A stretch of DNA of 64,000 bases from Flavobacterium turcicum (GTDB lineage Bacteria > Bacteroidota > Bacteroidia > Flavobacteriales > Flavobacteriaceae), in assembly GCF_011365745.1 (NCBI RefSeq), contig NZ_JAAOBY010000005.1:62001-126000 (forward strand), read 5' to 3'. This document shows, in pieces, positions 7,614 through 16,674 of the stretch. Below the pieces are notes generated by a model. That model saw only the letters and a list, made by a program, of their open reading frames with translations. It ran no database searches and was not told the origin of the DNA. Position 1 is the first letter of the stretch, and each line of letters begins with the position of its first letter. Position numbers and translations under genes: made by a program.

Positions 7614-8567
7614 TTAAGCTTTTTTCTTAAAATTCACATTCATAATCACAATTGCCAAGATGATTAAAACAATTCCAATCCATTGAAGCAAAATTACTTT
7701 TTCGTTCAAAAGAAAATACGCCATCAATACTGATACGGGAAGTTCCAGAGCCGAAACAATACTCCCCAAACCAATTCCTGTTAAAGGAAACCCTGCGTTT
7801 AAAAGCATTGGCGGGATAATTGTTCCAAATAGAGAAAGTATAATTCCCCATTTAAGGAAAATAGTAAAATTAAAATCTTTTGCCGTAGAAAAAACTCCTA
7901 ATGCATCAGCTATTGCTGGAAATTGATTTGGAATTATTTGCGTCATTAGTGCGAAAATTAAAACCATTATTCCGCCACCAAAAAGCATGTAAAGACTTCT
8001 TTGCGCCGATGAAATTTCGGTTGCAATTCTGTTTGCAGTAAACATGGTTGTGGTAAATGAAGTTGCTGCTAATAATCCAAAAAAGATTCCTAATGGATTT
8101 AATTTCACATCTGCATTCAGTAAGTTAGTTGCTAAAACAGTACCAATTAAAACAATAATTACAGATATAGTTTTGACTTTAGAAGGAGCTTTTTTGTCTA
8201 AAAACCATTCTAATAGCACGCCAATCCAAACTGTTTGCATTAAAAGAACAATAGCAATTGAAACAGGAATGTCAAATTTTACCGCTAAATAATAAAAAAC
8301 GCTCGTTAGTCCAGTTGAAGTTCCAGCAAGCATTAATTGTGATTTGTTTTTTTTAGATGCTTTAACCGCTGTATTGTTGTTGCGGTTTCTTTGAAATGCA
8401 TTGATTAATAAAATTCCAATAATTCCAAAAACAAATTGTGAAACAGTCACTTCTGCAGTTGTATAATTTTCATCATAAGCCATTCTTACAAAAGTTGCCA
8501 GCATTCCGTAGCTTGTAGCGCCCAATCCAACTAAAAAAACTCCTTTAAGTACACTATTATTTATCAT
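7614..8567 (-). CDS. EamA/DMT-family transporter
   Basis: A 317-aa inner-membrane protein with about ten transmembrane helices in two EamA repeats of five (residues about 1-145 and 155-310). Recognisable parts are the N-terminal helix GVFLVGLGATSYGMLATFVR, the repeat 1 end 'IGVLLEWFLDKKAPS' and the repeat 2 end 'PVSVLMAYFLLNEKVILLQWIGIVLI'. Members export metabolites or amino acids; the substrate cannot be read from sequence. A -7 box stands 26 bases upstream of the start. Confidence 0.85.
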   Translation of the reverse strand: MINNSVLKGVFLVGLGATSYGMLATFVRMAYDENYTTAEVTVSQFVFGIIGILLINAFQRNRNNNTAVKASKKNKSQLMLAGTSTGLTSVFYYLAVKFDIPVSIAIVLLMQTVWIGVLLEWFLDKKAPSKVKTISVIIVLIGTVLATNLLNADVKLNPLGIFFGLLAATSFTTTMFTANRIATEISSAQRSLYMLFGGGIMVLIFALMTQIIPNQFPAIADALGVFSTAKDFNFTIFLKWGIILSLFGTIIPPMLLNAGFPLTGIGLGSIVSALELPVSVLMAYFLLNEKVILLQWIGIVLIILAIVIMNVNFKKKA

Positions 8568-8592
8568 CTTTGTTTCAAATTTTAAAAGCGGG

Positions 8593-8600
8593 CAAAGATA
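8593..8600 (-). promoter_or_regulatory. -7 box of the EamA transporter gene
   Basis: On the minus strand this reads TATCTTTG, a match to TAnnTTTG, 26 bases before the ATG at 8567. No -33 element is obvious. Confidence 0.5.
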
Positions 8601-8614
8601 GTTTTTTAAAGTGA

Positions 8615-9784
8615 TTAAAAAAGCCCTTTCACGGGATCATTCATAAGTCCGATTTTTTTAGGGTCAAATTGTAGTTTGTTTTGTAGCAAGGACGCGTACA
8701 CACTCCTAAAATCCAGTTGGTGTTTTAAATCGCCTTGATCTAAATCAGCTAAATTTGGGTTGGCTCCAATAACCTTTCCTTTGTTGCTTCCGCCAATGAT
8801 AAACATAGGAGCTGCAGTGCCATGATCGGTACCACTACCATTGTCTTTTACACGGCGCCCAAATTCAGAAAAAACGACGATTGTTACTTGCTGCAGTTGT
8901 TGTGATTTTTTTAAATCTTGGTAAAAACTAAAAACAGCATCATTCAATTCAGTTAATTTGTTTTTATGAATGGCTAGTTGATTGTCATGGGTATCAAAAC
9001 CGTTTAGCGATGTGTAATACACTTTTGAGTTCAAGTTTCCCTTGATAAGTTTGGCAATCCACTCTAAATTTTTGGCTAATCCTGTTTTTGGATAAGTAAT
9101 CTCTGAGGCTGCAGCTTTGCTAATGGCGTTTTGAATGTCATCTGCTCCTTCAACTACTGAACTAGCAATTTTTCGAACAAAATCCAATTGCGGATTAGTT
9201 GAAAGCTGAACGGGAGCTTCGGAATTTCTTTTCACCACAAATCGGCTCGGATCTTTTACTGTAATAGAATTGGGAGCATCTCCTTTCAATGCCAAATTAT
9301 CAATGGTGTCAATATTTACTCCAGCAGTTGGTTGGTGCTCTTTGCATTGCAAATCTAAATAGCGACCTAGCCAGCCATCATTCAAATATTCTTGGTCTTT
9401 TGGTGCTGTTTGCCAAATTTCTTGACTGCGAAAATGGGAGCGAACTGGATTTGGGTAACCTACATTTTGCAAAACACTCAAATCGCCGTTTTGTTGCATT
9501 TGCGCAAAGCCACTTAAAGCAGGATGAAAGGCCATACCATTTGTGGCCGAAGCAACATCACCTTTACTAATGGCGATTTTTGGGCGGAGTTCGTAATACA
9601 AAGGATCTGAAAACGGAATAAAAGTATTCAAACCATCATTACCGCCATTGAGTTGTACAAATACAACACATTGTTCACCAACTACCAAATTACTTTGTGA
9701 ACCATAAGAATATAGAAAGTCAGGAAGCAGCAATGCGCCACCAGTTAGCGTTCCTGTTAGTGTTAAAAAGTGTCTTCTGTTCAT
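8615..9784 (-). CDS. DUF1501 protein with Tat signal
   Basis: A 389-aa exported protein of the DUF1501 family, whose fold belongs to the alkaline-phosphatase/sulfatase superfamily. The N-terminus MNRRHFLTLTGTLTGGALLL is a twin-arginine signal, so it is exported folded. Family features seen are VFVQLNGGNDGLNTFIPFSDPLYY near the start, GFDTHDNQ in the middle and VFSEFGRRVKDNGSGTDHGTAAPMF near the end; D and H residues in the last motif suit metal binding. The stop-to-start distance from the DUF1800 gene upstream is 11 bases, the usual DUF1800-DUF1501 pair. Substrate unknown. Confidence 0.9.
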   Translation of the reverse strand: MNRRHFLTLTGTLTGGALLLPDFLYSYGSQSNLVVGEQCVVFVQLNGGNDGLNTFIPFSDPLYYELRPKIAISKGDVASATNGMAFHPALSGFAQMQQNGDLSVLQNVGYPNPVRSHFRSQEIWQTAPKDQEYLNDGWLGRYLDLQCKEHQPTAGVNIDTIDNLALKGDAPNSITVKDPSRFVVKRNSEAPVQLSTNPQLDFVRKIASSVVEGADDIQNAISKAAASEITYPKTGLAKNLEWIAKLIKGNLNSKVYYTSLNGFDTHDNQLAIHKNKLTELNDAVFSFYQDLKKSQQLQQVTIVVFSEFGRRVKDNGSGTDHGTAAPMFIIGGSNKGKVIGANPNLADLDQGDLKHQLDFRSVYASLLQNKLQFDPKKIGLMNDPVKGLF

Positions 9785-9795
9785 AACTGTGGGAT

Positions 9796-11181
9796 TTAAA
9801 TGAGTTGAAACTCGGGCGATTTTACCATATAATTAAACAATCGCAAAACGGCATAATCAGCGCCAATGGCATTGCTGTCAAAATCATATTTTATTATTTT
9901 TTCAAAGTCGGCTTGCGTGTTGGCTTCTACTTGAAATAGCAAACGGTCAGCCAATTGGGCAATTATTTTTTTGTGGGATGCGTTTTTATCCCACTTAAGT
10001 TGTACCGGAATTTGGCGAATTGGCTTGTCAATCATCGTTTTGTTCGCATTTTGGTTCCTAAAATTTCCTTTTCCGTTACAAAGTAAATCGGCTACATTGT
10101 TGCGCTGCAAGTACATTTGAGAACTCAACCACGAGTTGCCGCCATACCAACCTTTTACATTGGGTTGATTGAATAAATCCATGCCTTGTTCTTTCATGAA
10201 TAGCACCAAACCTCGCGTATTTGGGTTTTTTATCTGTAATTCATCTAATAATTGCAGACTGAATTCAAGTGGATTTTTAATCTTCGAACCTGCCGTTTTT
10301 TTATCATATTCTTCAGTTATCATTTTTACCAAAAGCGGTTGTATTTCAAAGTTTACCTTTCGGAAATAATCACCGTAGTACAGCACCAAATCTTCGGAAG
10401 GATCGTCGTAAATAAACCATTGAAGTATTTTTCGAGTAATTAAATAAGGTATGGCCTTTTGTTCAAAAATAGCGTCAATGAGTTGATCGGCTTTTAAATT
10501 CCCTTTTTTGCCCAAATAAGTAAAAGGCTCATTATCTTCAAGAAACTTTCTGTACTGCGCTTTATCCTCGCCAATACCCAAACCTGCGAGTCCTTTTGCT
10601 CCGTTTTTGATATCTATTTCGGTGTAATTCCCAATGCCTAGAGTAAAAAGTTCTAATAATTCTCGACTTAGGTTTTCGTTCCATTTTCCTTTTCGATTGT
10701 CAACATTATCGAGGTAACGCACCATGGCATTGCTTTGAACGATTAATTTGGTAAGCGTTTTGAAATTGCCAAAAGCATGTGTTCTTAGGATTTGGTTGTG
10801 TTGGTAAATCCAATAATTGACTTTTACTTTTTGAATGGTCGATACAAAATGGTTGTGCCAAAAGCAGGTCATTTTTTCACGAAGCGGAAAAGCATCTTGC
10901 TGCATTTTTTCGATCCAAGCCATTTTCATTTCCAGTGCCGTTTGTGCTTCTTGCTTTCGGATGGCTTTGGCTTGATCTGAGTTTGCATCTTTCAGCGTTT
11001 GTCTTAACTCTTTAAATTCGGCTAAAGTTTTTGGGCTTTTTGCCAAATAATCGGGTAATTGGTCATCAATTGGGGTAGCAAAAGATTTTTCTAGAAAATC
11101 ATTCACGCCATTTTTTTCAATAAAATCGGCTTGTTTGGCCGAAAATCCGAGTCGTAAGGACCATAATACAGATGATTTCAT
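9796..11181 (-). CDS. DUF1800 family protein
   Basis: A 461-aa protein of the DUF1800 family, found almost always beside DUF1501. The opening LRLGFSAKQADFI ('R.gFG.t...') is typical; 'REKMTCFWHNHFVS' and 'NENLSRELLELFTLGIGNYTE.DI...A.gL.G' are the family's hallmark segments. No signal peptide is visible, unlike its Tat-exported partner. Role unknown; the pair is common in marine and planctomycete-type genomes and is thought to act on the envelope or on polysaccharide. It starts the operon, divergent from the receptor gene. Confidence 0.88.
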   Translation of the reverse strand: MKSSVLWSLRLGFSAKQADFIEKNGVNDFLEKSFATPIDDQLPDYLAKSPKTLAEFKELRQTLKDANSDQAKAIRKQEAQTALEMKMAWIEKMQQDAFPLREKMTCFWHNHFVSTIQKVKVNYWIYQHNQILRTHAFGNFKTLTKLIVQSNAMVRYLDNVDNRKGKWNENLSRELLELFTLGIGNYTEIDIKNGAKGLAGLGIGEDKAQYRKFLEDNEPFTYLGKKGNLKADQLIDAIFEQKAIPYLITRKILQWFIYDDPSEDLVLYYGDYFRKVNFEIQPLLVKMITEEYDKKTAGSKIKNPLEFSLQLLDELQIKNPNTRGLVLFMKEQGMDLFNQPNVKGWYGGNSWLSSQMYLQRNNVADLLCNGKGNFRNQNANKTMIDKPIRQIPVQLKWDKNASHKKIIAQLADRLLFQVEANTQADFEKIIKYDFDSNAIGADYAVLRLFNYMVKSPEFQLI

Positions 11182-11338
11182 ATCGGTAATTGCTTTATTA
11201 TTAGATGGCTTGAGTTGTGAAAGGTTTAAGGATGAAGCTAATTCTTAACATTTACCATCAATAAAAACAATTTCATGAACCGTGCCACTGTAACATATTC
11301 TCTACAATTGCTACTTATGGGCATCAATCACATCAATC

Positions 11339-13468
11339 ATGAAAAAAATCATTAGCCTAGCAGTAGTAAGTATGTTTCATTTTTACACAGCCTCTGCACA
11401 AACGGCCCCAGAACAAAAAACAGAAGTCGAAACTGAAAAAACGAACGAACTAAAAGAAGTAACAATCGTTAAAAATAAAAAGGCCATCGAACAAAAAGCC
11501 GATCGGACTATTTTTAACTTTTCGGAACAGGCCAATCTCAATACCGGTTCCGTTTTAGAGGGAATCAAAAAATTACCCGGTTTAATCGCTTCGGATATTG
11601 CCGGGATGATGTATCAAGGTAAGCAATTGGATGTTTTTATGGACGGGCGTCCGCTGAATATTTCTACTAATGAATTAAACGCTTTTTTGGAGGGAATGCC
11701 AGCCAACGCTATCGAAAAAATCGAAATTATTACCCAACCAGGAGCCGAGTTTCCTGCTACTTCCGGAGGTGCAATCCTTAACATTATTACCAACAGGAAT
11801 GCGAAAAACTATTTGAGTGCAACGTATACCAACAGTACCAGCATTACAGATTATGATGATGTTCGTTTGCGAATGAACAACAGTTTGTTATTGAGTGCTA
11901 AAAACAAATATTTTGGATGGCAGCTTAATTTTGGTCAAAACTACCGCGAGTCTGCAGTTTGGACGGCTTTGGAGCGCAAAGAAAATGAAATGACGACGGT
12001 ATTGTCACAAACCGATGCGGACAGATTAGGGCGCACTAATTTTGTAAAATCGGCTTTGACATTCGATATCGGAAAGGATCGATTGCTGTTGAATTATGAC
12101 TTTACAAAAAACGATAACAACAGTAATACCTTGGGTTCAGGTCCTGGATTTAACACTGACGATACTTCGGTAAGCGATGGTTTGCGTCAGGATGCTGTGG
12201 TTACGTACCAGAAAAAATTTGATAATGCCGCCAAGAAATTAGAATTCAAATTCAATTATAATTCGAACACTAACGATTTCTTATTGCGTCCAACTGGCAA
12301 TACAACGCCTACCTTGGATAATACTTCGCATCAGAAAGTTTACAACGGAAAAGTAGATTTTTCGCAGCCTTTTGATTTTTCTGACGAAGGTAAATTGAGC
12401 ATTGGAGCTTTGTACGAAGAATTACTTTTTGATACTTCCAACAGAGGTATTACCAATTTAGAGTACAAACGAAGAACAGCCGCGAGCTACTTTGAAGTAC
12501 AAACCAAATTTGATAAATTGAATTTCATTGTTGGAGGTCGTGCCGAAGATTACAATATCACAGGTAACACGGATGTGGCTGCTTTGAGCACTTTTAAACA
12601 ATTTAGATTTTTTCCTAATGCAAGTGCGCAGTACAATTTTACCAATGCCATCAATTTTAATGTAAATTACAACAAGAAAATTACCTTGCCAAGTACATCA
12701 GCATTAAACCCAAACAATACGAACTATCAAAACCCAAATATAGAATACTCAGGAAACCCGAACCTACAACCAACTATTTTTGATAATTACGAAGTAAAAC
12801 TGAGTGCTTTTGATTATGCTTTTATCAGTTATAATTTGAGTTCGGCTAAAAATCAAGTTATTCAAAGGGTAATGGTTGACGGCACTGTTGTTGCCAATAC
12901 CAACGAAAATATTCCAGAAGTAAAAATTCACAACTTCAATATCGGGATGCCAATTCCGTACATGCTTTTTACGAAAGGATTAGCAGAGACCATGAAAATG
13001 AACGTAAATCCAGATACCATGAATTTTTTATACGTGTATGCTGGATACCAATTGCACGATATTCCTAGAGTTGATACCAAAGGTTTTTGGGTTTTAAATT
13101 TCATGTCGCAGTTGGTGTTGCCACAAAAAATCAAGTTTGTTGCCAATTACAATTATATCGTACCAAAGGGAAATTACTTCTATTTTATTGCCGTGGCTCC
13201 CATCCGCAATTCGCTTGATTTGACTTTTTCAAAAAAGTTTTTAAAAGATCAATTGACTTTGTCTGTGTATGTAGATGATGTTTTAGATAAAAACCGCAAT
13301 GCGTTCAATGCTTTCGAAACACCAATTTTTATCAGCAACAAGCAAGATACGAGACGTTTTGGTTTTAGTTTGAATTATAAAATTCCAACACGAAACAAAT
13401 TGGCTAAAGAAAGTCCGAGTTTGTTAAACACCGATAAAAAAGAAGAAGGTGGTTTGCTAAACCAATAA
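11339..13468 (+). CDS. TonB-dependent receptor-like outer membrane beta-barrel protein
   Basis: A 709-aa outer-membrane protein. The signal peptide ends near TASAQ (residue 21). A plug domain (about 38-155: ELKEVTIV, LEGIKKLPG, VFMDGRPL, AIEKIEIITQPGAEFPATSGGAILNIIT) is followed by a barrel of the 'outer membrane beta-barrel family' with many alternating aromatic strands. It lacks the N-terminal carboxypeptidase-regulatory domain common in such proteins and ends in a charged tail rather than an aromatic residue, so the last strand (RRFGFSLNYKIP) is internal. Substrate unknown. Single gene with a terminator. Confidence 0.88.
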   Translation: MKKIISLAVVSMFHFYTASAQTAPEQKTEVETEKTNELKEVTIVKNKKAIEQKADRTIFNFSEQANLNTGSVLEGIKKLPGLIASDIAGMMYQGKQLDVFMDGRPLNISTNELNAFLEGMPANAIEKIEIITQPGAEFPATSGGAILNIITNRNAKNYLSATYTNSTSITDYDDVRLRMNNSLLLSAKNKYFGWQLNFGQNYRESAVWTALERKENEMTTVLSQTDADRLGRTNFVKSALTFDIGKDRLLLNYDFTKNDNNSNTLGSGPGFNTDDTSVSDGLRQDAVVTYQKKFDNAAKKLEFKFNYNSNTNDFLLRPTGNTTPTLDNTSHQKVYNGKVDFSQPFDFSDEGKLSIGALYEELLFDTSNRGITNLEYKRRTAASYFEVQTKFDKLNFIVGGRAEDYNITGNTDVAALSTFKQFRFFPNASAQYNFTNAINFNVNYNKKITLPSTSALNPNNTNYQNPNIEYSGNPNLQPTIFDNYEVKLSAFDYAFISYNLSSAKNQVIQRVMVDGTVVANTNENIPEVKIHNFNIGMPIPYMLFTKGLAETMKMNVNPDTMNFLYVYAGYQLHDIPRVDTKGFWVLNFMSQLVLPQKIKFVANYNYIVPKGNYFYFIAVAPIRNSLDLTFSKKFLKDQLTLSVYVDDVLDKNRNAFNAFETPIFISNKQDTRRFGFSLNYKIPTRNKLAKESPSLLNTDKKEEGGLLNQ

Positions 13469-13488
13469 TTGTCATCATCTGCTAAAAT

Positions 13489-13527
13489 AAAAATGCTCCT
13501 AACAAATCTGTTTAGGAGCATTTTTTT
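13489..13527. terminator. bidirectional terminator between the receptor and DUF2721 genes
   Basis: AAATGCTCCTAA and TTTAGGAGCATTT with T and A runs on the two sides. It serves two convergent genes; its end touches the stop of the DUF2721 gene. Confidence 0.88.
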
Positions 13528-13924
13528 ATTTTTCATTTTGTACCAAATCGCTCAGGTGCAAGCGCAAGGCATTAACAGATATTGATTTTTCCCAAAACGA
13601 TAGGCCGAGGGAAAGCAGGAGGAAAAACAAACTTCCTCCAAACAAATAGATACCTGCCGTTGCTTGTTCTAAAAAAAGTAAAAGCATAGCAAAAACACTC
13701 AAAAACAAGCTCAAAACACCTGCCATTTGCATATTGCGAATAAGCGTTAGGCGCAGGTTCAGATTTTTTATTTCTAGCAAAATGAGCGCGCTTTCTTTTT
13801 CCTTATATGTTTTTTTTAAACCGCGAACAATGGTTGCTATGGTTAAAAATCGGTTGGTGTATGCTAACAAAATTAAGGAGGTAGCGCCAAAAAGTAGGGC
13901 AGGAGTTTCAATTTGTAAATTCAT
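13526..13924 (-). CDS. DUF2721 membrane protein
   Basis: A small inner-membrane protein of the DUF2721 family (132 aa from MNLQIETPALLFG; a start nine codons earlier at 13951 is possible). Typical elements are 'LLFGATSLILLAYTNRFL' (helix 1), a cytoplasmic basic segment, then two close helices (about 76-95 and 98-115). The function of the family is unknown. The gene is convergent with the receptor gene and shares the terminator. Confidence 0.8.
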   Translation of the reverse strand: MNLQIETPALLFGATSLILLAYTNRFLTIATIVRGLKKTYKEKESALILLEIKNLNLRLTLIRNMQMAGVLSLFLSVFAMLLLFLEQATAGIYLFGGSLFFLLLSLGLSFWEKSISVNALRLHLSDLVQNEK

Positions 13925-13951
13925 GTTTGCTGTTTTATAAAGTAGGTTCAA

Positions 13952-14285
13952 CCATTATGGTTAGGCTGTAGCCGATGTAAATTGTTACTGTTTATCGGTG
14001 TCAAGCAAAGGTACTAAAACAAAATTGCGCTTTCGCGAATGCGGCTTGCTCACCTGAAATTAAAATGCTGCATTTGCAACTTTCATCTTTCAATTTTATT
14101 ATTTTTGATTTGCCAATCTTGTTACAAAAAGATTTTTTTTCGAGTAAATAATTTTCAAAGAGTCAATGGTAATAAAGACTTGGCATTGAACGAGAACTTT
14201 TTTCACAAAACAAATTTGTACCAATAGGATTTCCATTTTTTTTCATAACCAGATTTAATTACAATACTTTTATACCAAAACCGAA
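13952..14285. other. intergenic region with a probable minus-strand promoter
   Basis: I see no gene. The stretch contains a short AACCAT/ATGGTT dyad near 13971 and, at 14006-14013, a minus-strand TACCTTTG that fits the -7 box and could serve the DUF2721 gene. A 62-codon plus-strand frame at 14039-14227 has no start context and no protein-like composition. Confidence 0.5.
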
Positions 14286-15803
14286 ATGATGTACCATAAT
14301 ATGAAATACCGCTTAAAGAATATTTTTATTCATCAGTTAAAAGATGTTGGTACCTTTTTAGGTGTTTTATACGTCGTGGTGATTGGCTCGGCGGTGATGT
14401 TACTCGAAAAAACTGTTGATTTTGGGCAAATCTTTCATTTAGATATTCGAGCTACTTATGAGAGTTTGCTCTCTGTAACCAATATTTTAGTTTCTATTTT
14501 GATTGGTATTTCATTGACTACTTTTTCGGTTATTTTTGTAGTCATGCAGTTGGCTTCGTCACAGTTTTCTCCGCGAATTTTGAGGCATTTTTTGATAACC
14601 GACTTTAAAATGCAGAAATTCATCGGCCTTATTGTAGGCAGTATTTCGTTGTGTATCTTGCCGCAATTAGTGACGGTCTTTTTTCCTGAAACTCCGTTTT
14701 TAGTTACTTTATCATTGGGCACATTGTTGGCTTTTTACGGATTATCGTGGTCGTATCCCAACATGATTACCTATTTAAGCATCAATATGAATGTGTCTAG
14801 TATTACCAACAGCATCAAAGTAGATATGATGGCGGAGATTAATTTACTCTACCAAGAAAATTGGAAAAAAGGAAGTAGTTTGTTGTACAAAAGGGCTTTA
14901 ATCAATTCAGATAAATACAAAATACAAATTTTAAGTCCGTTTGATTCTGGATATTTAGATAGTGTCAATTATGTAAAACTCAAGACTATTGTTGATGTAC
15001 TCACGGATTCCGACCTTGGAGATTGTTTTGAAAATGCGTATCAAAAACCCATCATTGGCGAGTTCATCATGAAAGAAACTACTACTTTGGTGACTTTGGT
15101 TTTTAATCAACCTTTAACGGCAACGCAAGCGCAAGTGGTGCAACGTAGGGTTGGCGTTGTGGTTAAAAGTGCCTTTAAAGTCGAGCAATTCAGGAGTCAT
15201 ACGCAAGACATCAATTTTGGGGTACGTAAATTAGTTGATATTGCTATCAAAGCGATATCTCCTGCGGTAAATGATCCTACAACTTGCTTGAATTGTATTG
15301 ATCAAATAGGAGAAATTGCTAAGGAATTGGCTTTGAAATCTTTTCCTTCAACTGATGCAAGAGCTTTGAGTACTGCTAAAATTCAGGTCAATGAGTTTGA
15401 TTTTGAAGAGTTCATCGATTTTTGTTTTGATCAAATTTTTCAATGGGGAAAAGAGGATCCAACGGTTGTAAAAAGAATTCTGAGAGCCATTCGATCCATA
15501 ATTCCTTTGGTAGAAAATCCTTTTCATTTAAAGGTTTTAATACAACAAGTAGAGGAAATGGAGTTGAGTACACTTTATAATTTGGAAAATTATCAAACGG
15601 GAGCTTTAAAAATTTCTAAAGAAAAATTGATTACTATTGAAAATGAGCTGCTTCATTTTAAAACCAAAGCGAAACAACAAATTGCTTCCATTGATCGTGC
15701 GGGAATACTGTCTTTTTACGAAAATGAGTTTGTGCCTCAAAATGAGGTGATTGCTGTAGCGCAACAACAAGCTTTGCACTATTTGCGTCAGTATGCAAGC
15801 TAA
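14286..15803 (+). CDS. DUF2254 membrane protein
   Basis: A 505-aa inner-membrane protein of the DUF2254 family. Four helices fill residues about 15-160, including 'LLSVTNILVSILIGISLTTFSVIFVVMQLASSQFSPRIL', a family signature. The long C-terminal soluble part carries 'DINFGVRKLVDIAIKAISPAVNDPTTCLNCIDQI', the other signature, in which a conserved 'SPA.NDP.TA' run is seen as SPAVNDPTT. Function is unknown; relatives are implicated in ion handling only by analogy. MKYRLKNIF at residue 6 is an alternative start. No neighbour looks linked. Confidence 0.85.
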   Translation: MMYHNMKYRLKNIFIHQLKDVGTFLGVLYVVVIGSAVMLLEKTVDFGQIFHLDIRATYESLLSVTNILVSILIGISLTTFSVIFVVMQLASSQFSPRILRHFLITDFKMQKFIGLIVGSISLCILPQLVTVFFPETPFLVTLSLGTLLAFYGLSWSYPNMITYLSINMNVSSITNSIKVDMMAEINLLYQENWKKGSSLLYKRALINSDKYKIQILSPFDSGYLDSVNYVKLKTIVDVLTDSDLGDCFENAYQKPIIGEFIMKETTTLVTLVFNQPLTATQAQVVQRRVGVVVKSAFKVEQFRSHTQDINFGVRKLVDIAIKAISPAVNDPTTCLNCIDQIGEIAKELALKSFPSTDARALSTAKIQVNEFDFEEFIDFCFDQIFQWGKEDPTVVKRILRAIRSIIPLVENPFHLKVLIQQVEEMELSTLYNLENYQTGALKISKEKLITIENELLHFKTKAKQQIASIDRAGILSFYENEFVPQNEVIAVAQQQALHYLRQYAS

Positions 15804-16178
15804 TGTAATGCTGTAAAAAATGCGATAGTTCCATATTTAATTTAATTTTGTGGTTAAAACTTTACAAAATAGCTCTCATTTTCCTATGGTGTTTGAATAC
15901 AAATAAAATGCAATTCTCTCGCATTTAAAAATCAACTGCTAGCCTCTACTTTTATTGAAGTATTAAAATTATTACTTTCTAAAAGCTTCTTATGATAGTC
16001 GCATTTGGTTTAATCATTAGCTAACAATCGTTTCAAGATTTTTTTTAATTGTTTTACCTTGTCTTTTTTTGCGTATGTGTTTGATCTTTAGTTGGTATTT
16101 TTAATTTTATCGTGATATATTAAAATTGTTTATGACTATCATTATAAATATAAATAAAAATTAATGATTAGCCTATTG
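15804..16178. other. AT-rich intergenic region, no gene recognised
   Basis: Extremely AT-rich sequence with short palindromic words but no ORF, tRNA or repeat that I recognise. It ends at a -7 box for the downstream leader. Confidence 0.5.
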
Positions 16179-16186
16179 TACTTTTG
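16179..16186 (+). promoter_or_regulatory. -7 box upstream of a structured leader
   Basis: TACTTTTG matches TAnnTTTG. Transcription would start near 16191 and give a leader of about 180 bases ahead of the start at 16372. No clear -33 TTG is visible. Confidence 0.55.
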
Positions 16187-16201
16187 CACTATGAAACACA
16201 A

Positions 16202-16274
16202 AAGCCCCAATATGAAATAAACTAAAAGCAAAAAAGGCGTTTTTAACTTTAGTTTTTGTTTTTTATTTGGGCTT
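16202..16274 (+). promoter_or_regulatory. long imperfect hairpin in the leader of the 16372 gene
   Basis: AAGCCC (16202) pairs with GGGCTT (ends 16274). Inside it, AAATAAACTAAA pairs imperfectly with TTTAGTTTTTGTTT, leaving a loop of about 20 bases. No T run follows, so it does not look like a terminator. It could be a regulatory leader or a small RNA. A 9-codon frame (MKHKSPNMK) starts at 16191 and overlaps the left arm. Confidence 0.4.
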
Positions 16275-16371
16275 AAAGAGCAATCGAAATGATCGAAAAT
16301 ATCATTTGATATTCGCTTTAGCAATATTAATTTTTTATGTTCTATTTCACTTTGACACCAAAAAAGAAAGC

Positions 16372-16674
16372 ATGAAAAAGCAATTTCAATTTAAATTAAT
16401 CGAGGGAAAATTTGAACCTCTTGAGGCAGGAAAAGTTTTGTATTCGCTGATCAACACCAAAGTAAATTACCACAGTTTGGAAAAATACGGCAGTGAATTT
16501 AGGTTTAATAGAGATTTTCAGCATTCAAAACGACGACAAGAAACTTTAATAGAGGCATCTGATTATATTAGAATTTTGATTAAAGAGGCTGAGGAAAAAG
16601 ATTTAGAATTGCTCATCAACGGCATCATTCAAATTGAGGTAAGGCCTAAAGCCAAAACAGATGGAGCTATTTAA
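16372..16674 (+). CDS. small hypothetical protein paired with a DUF6671 protein
   Basis: A 100-aa soluble protein, not recognised. I choose MKKQFQFKLI as the start because the longer frame from 16267 begins inside the hairpin arm and adds a low-quality membrane-like stretch. The product has a beta-type opening (FKLIEGKFEPLEAGKVLYSL), a 'kInyHslek.gs' middle and a helical end. The 3' end overlaps the DUF6671 gene by 14 bases in another frame, so the two are translationally linked and probably work together. The opening segment resembles small flavobacterial proteins of unknown function. Confidence 0.75.
   Translation: MKKQFQFKLIEGKFEPLEAGKVLYSLINTKVNYHSLEKYGSEFRFNRDFQHSKRRQETLIEASDYIRILIKEAEEKDLELLINGIIQIEVRPKAKTDGAI

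Noticed and set aside
14039..14227. 62-codon plus-strand frame in the spacer before the DUF2254 gene
   Set aside because: Low-complexity, Phe/Cys-rich product with no promoter; probably chance.
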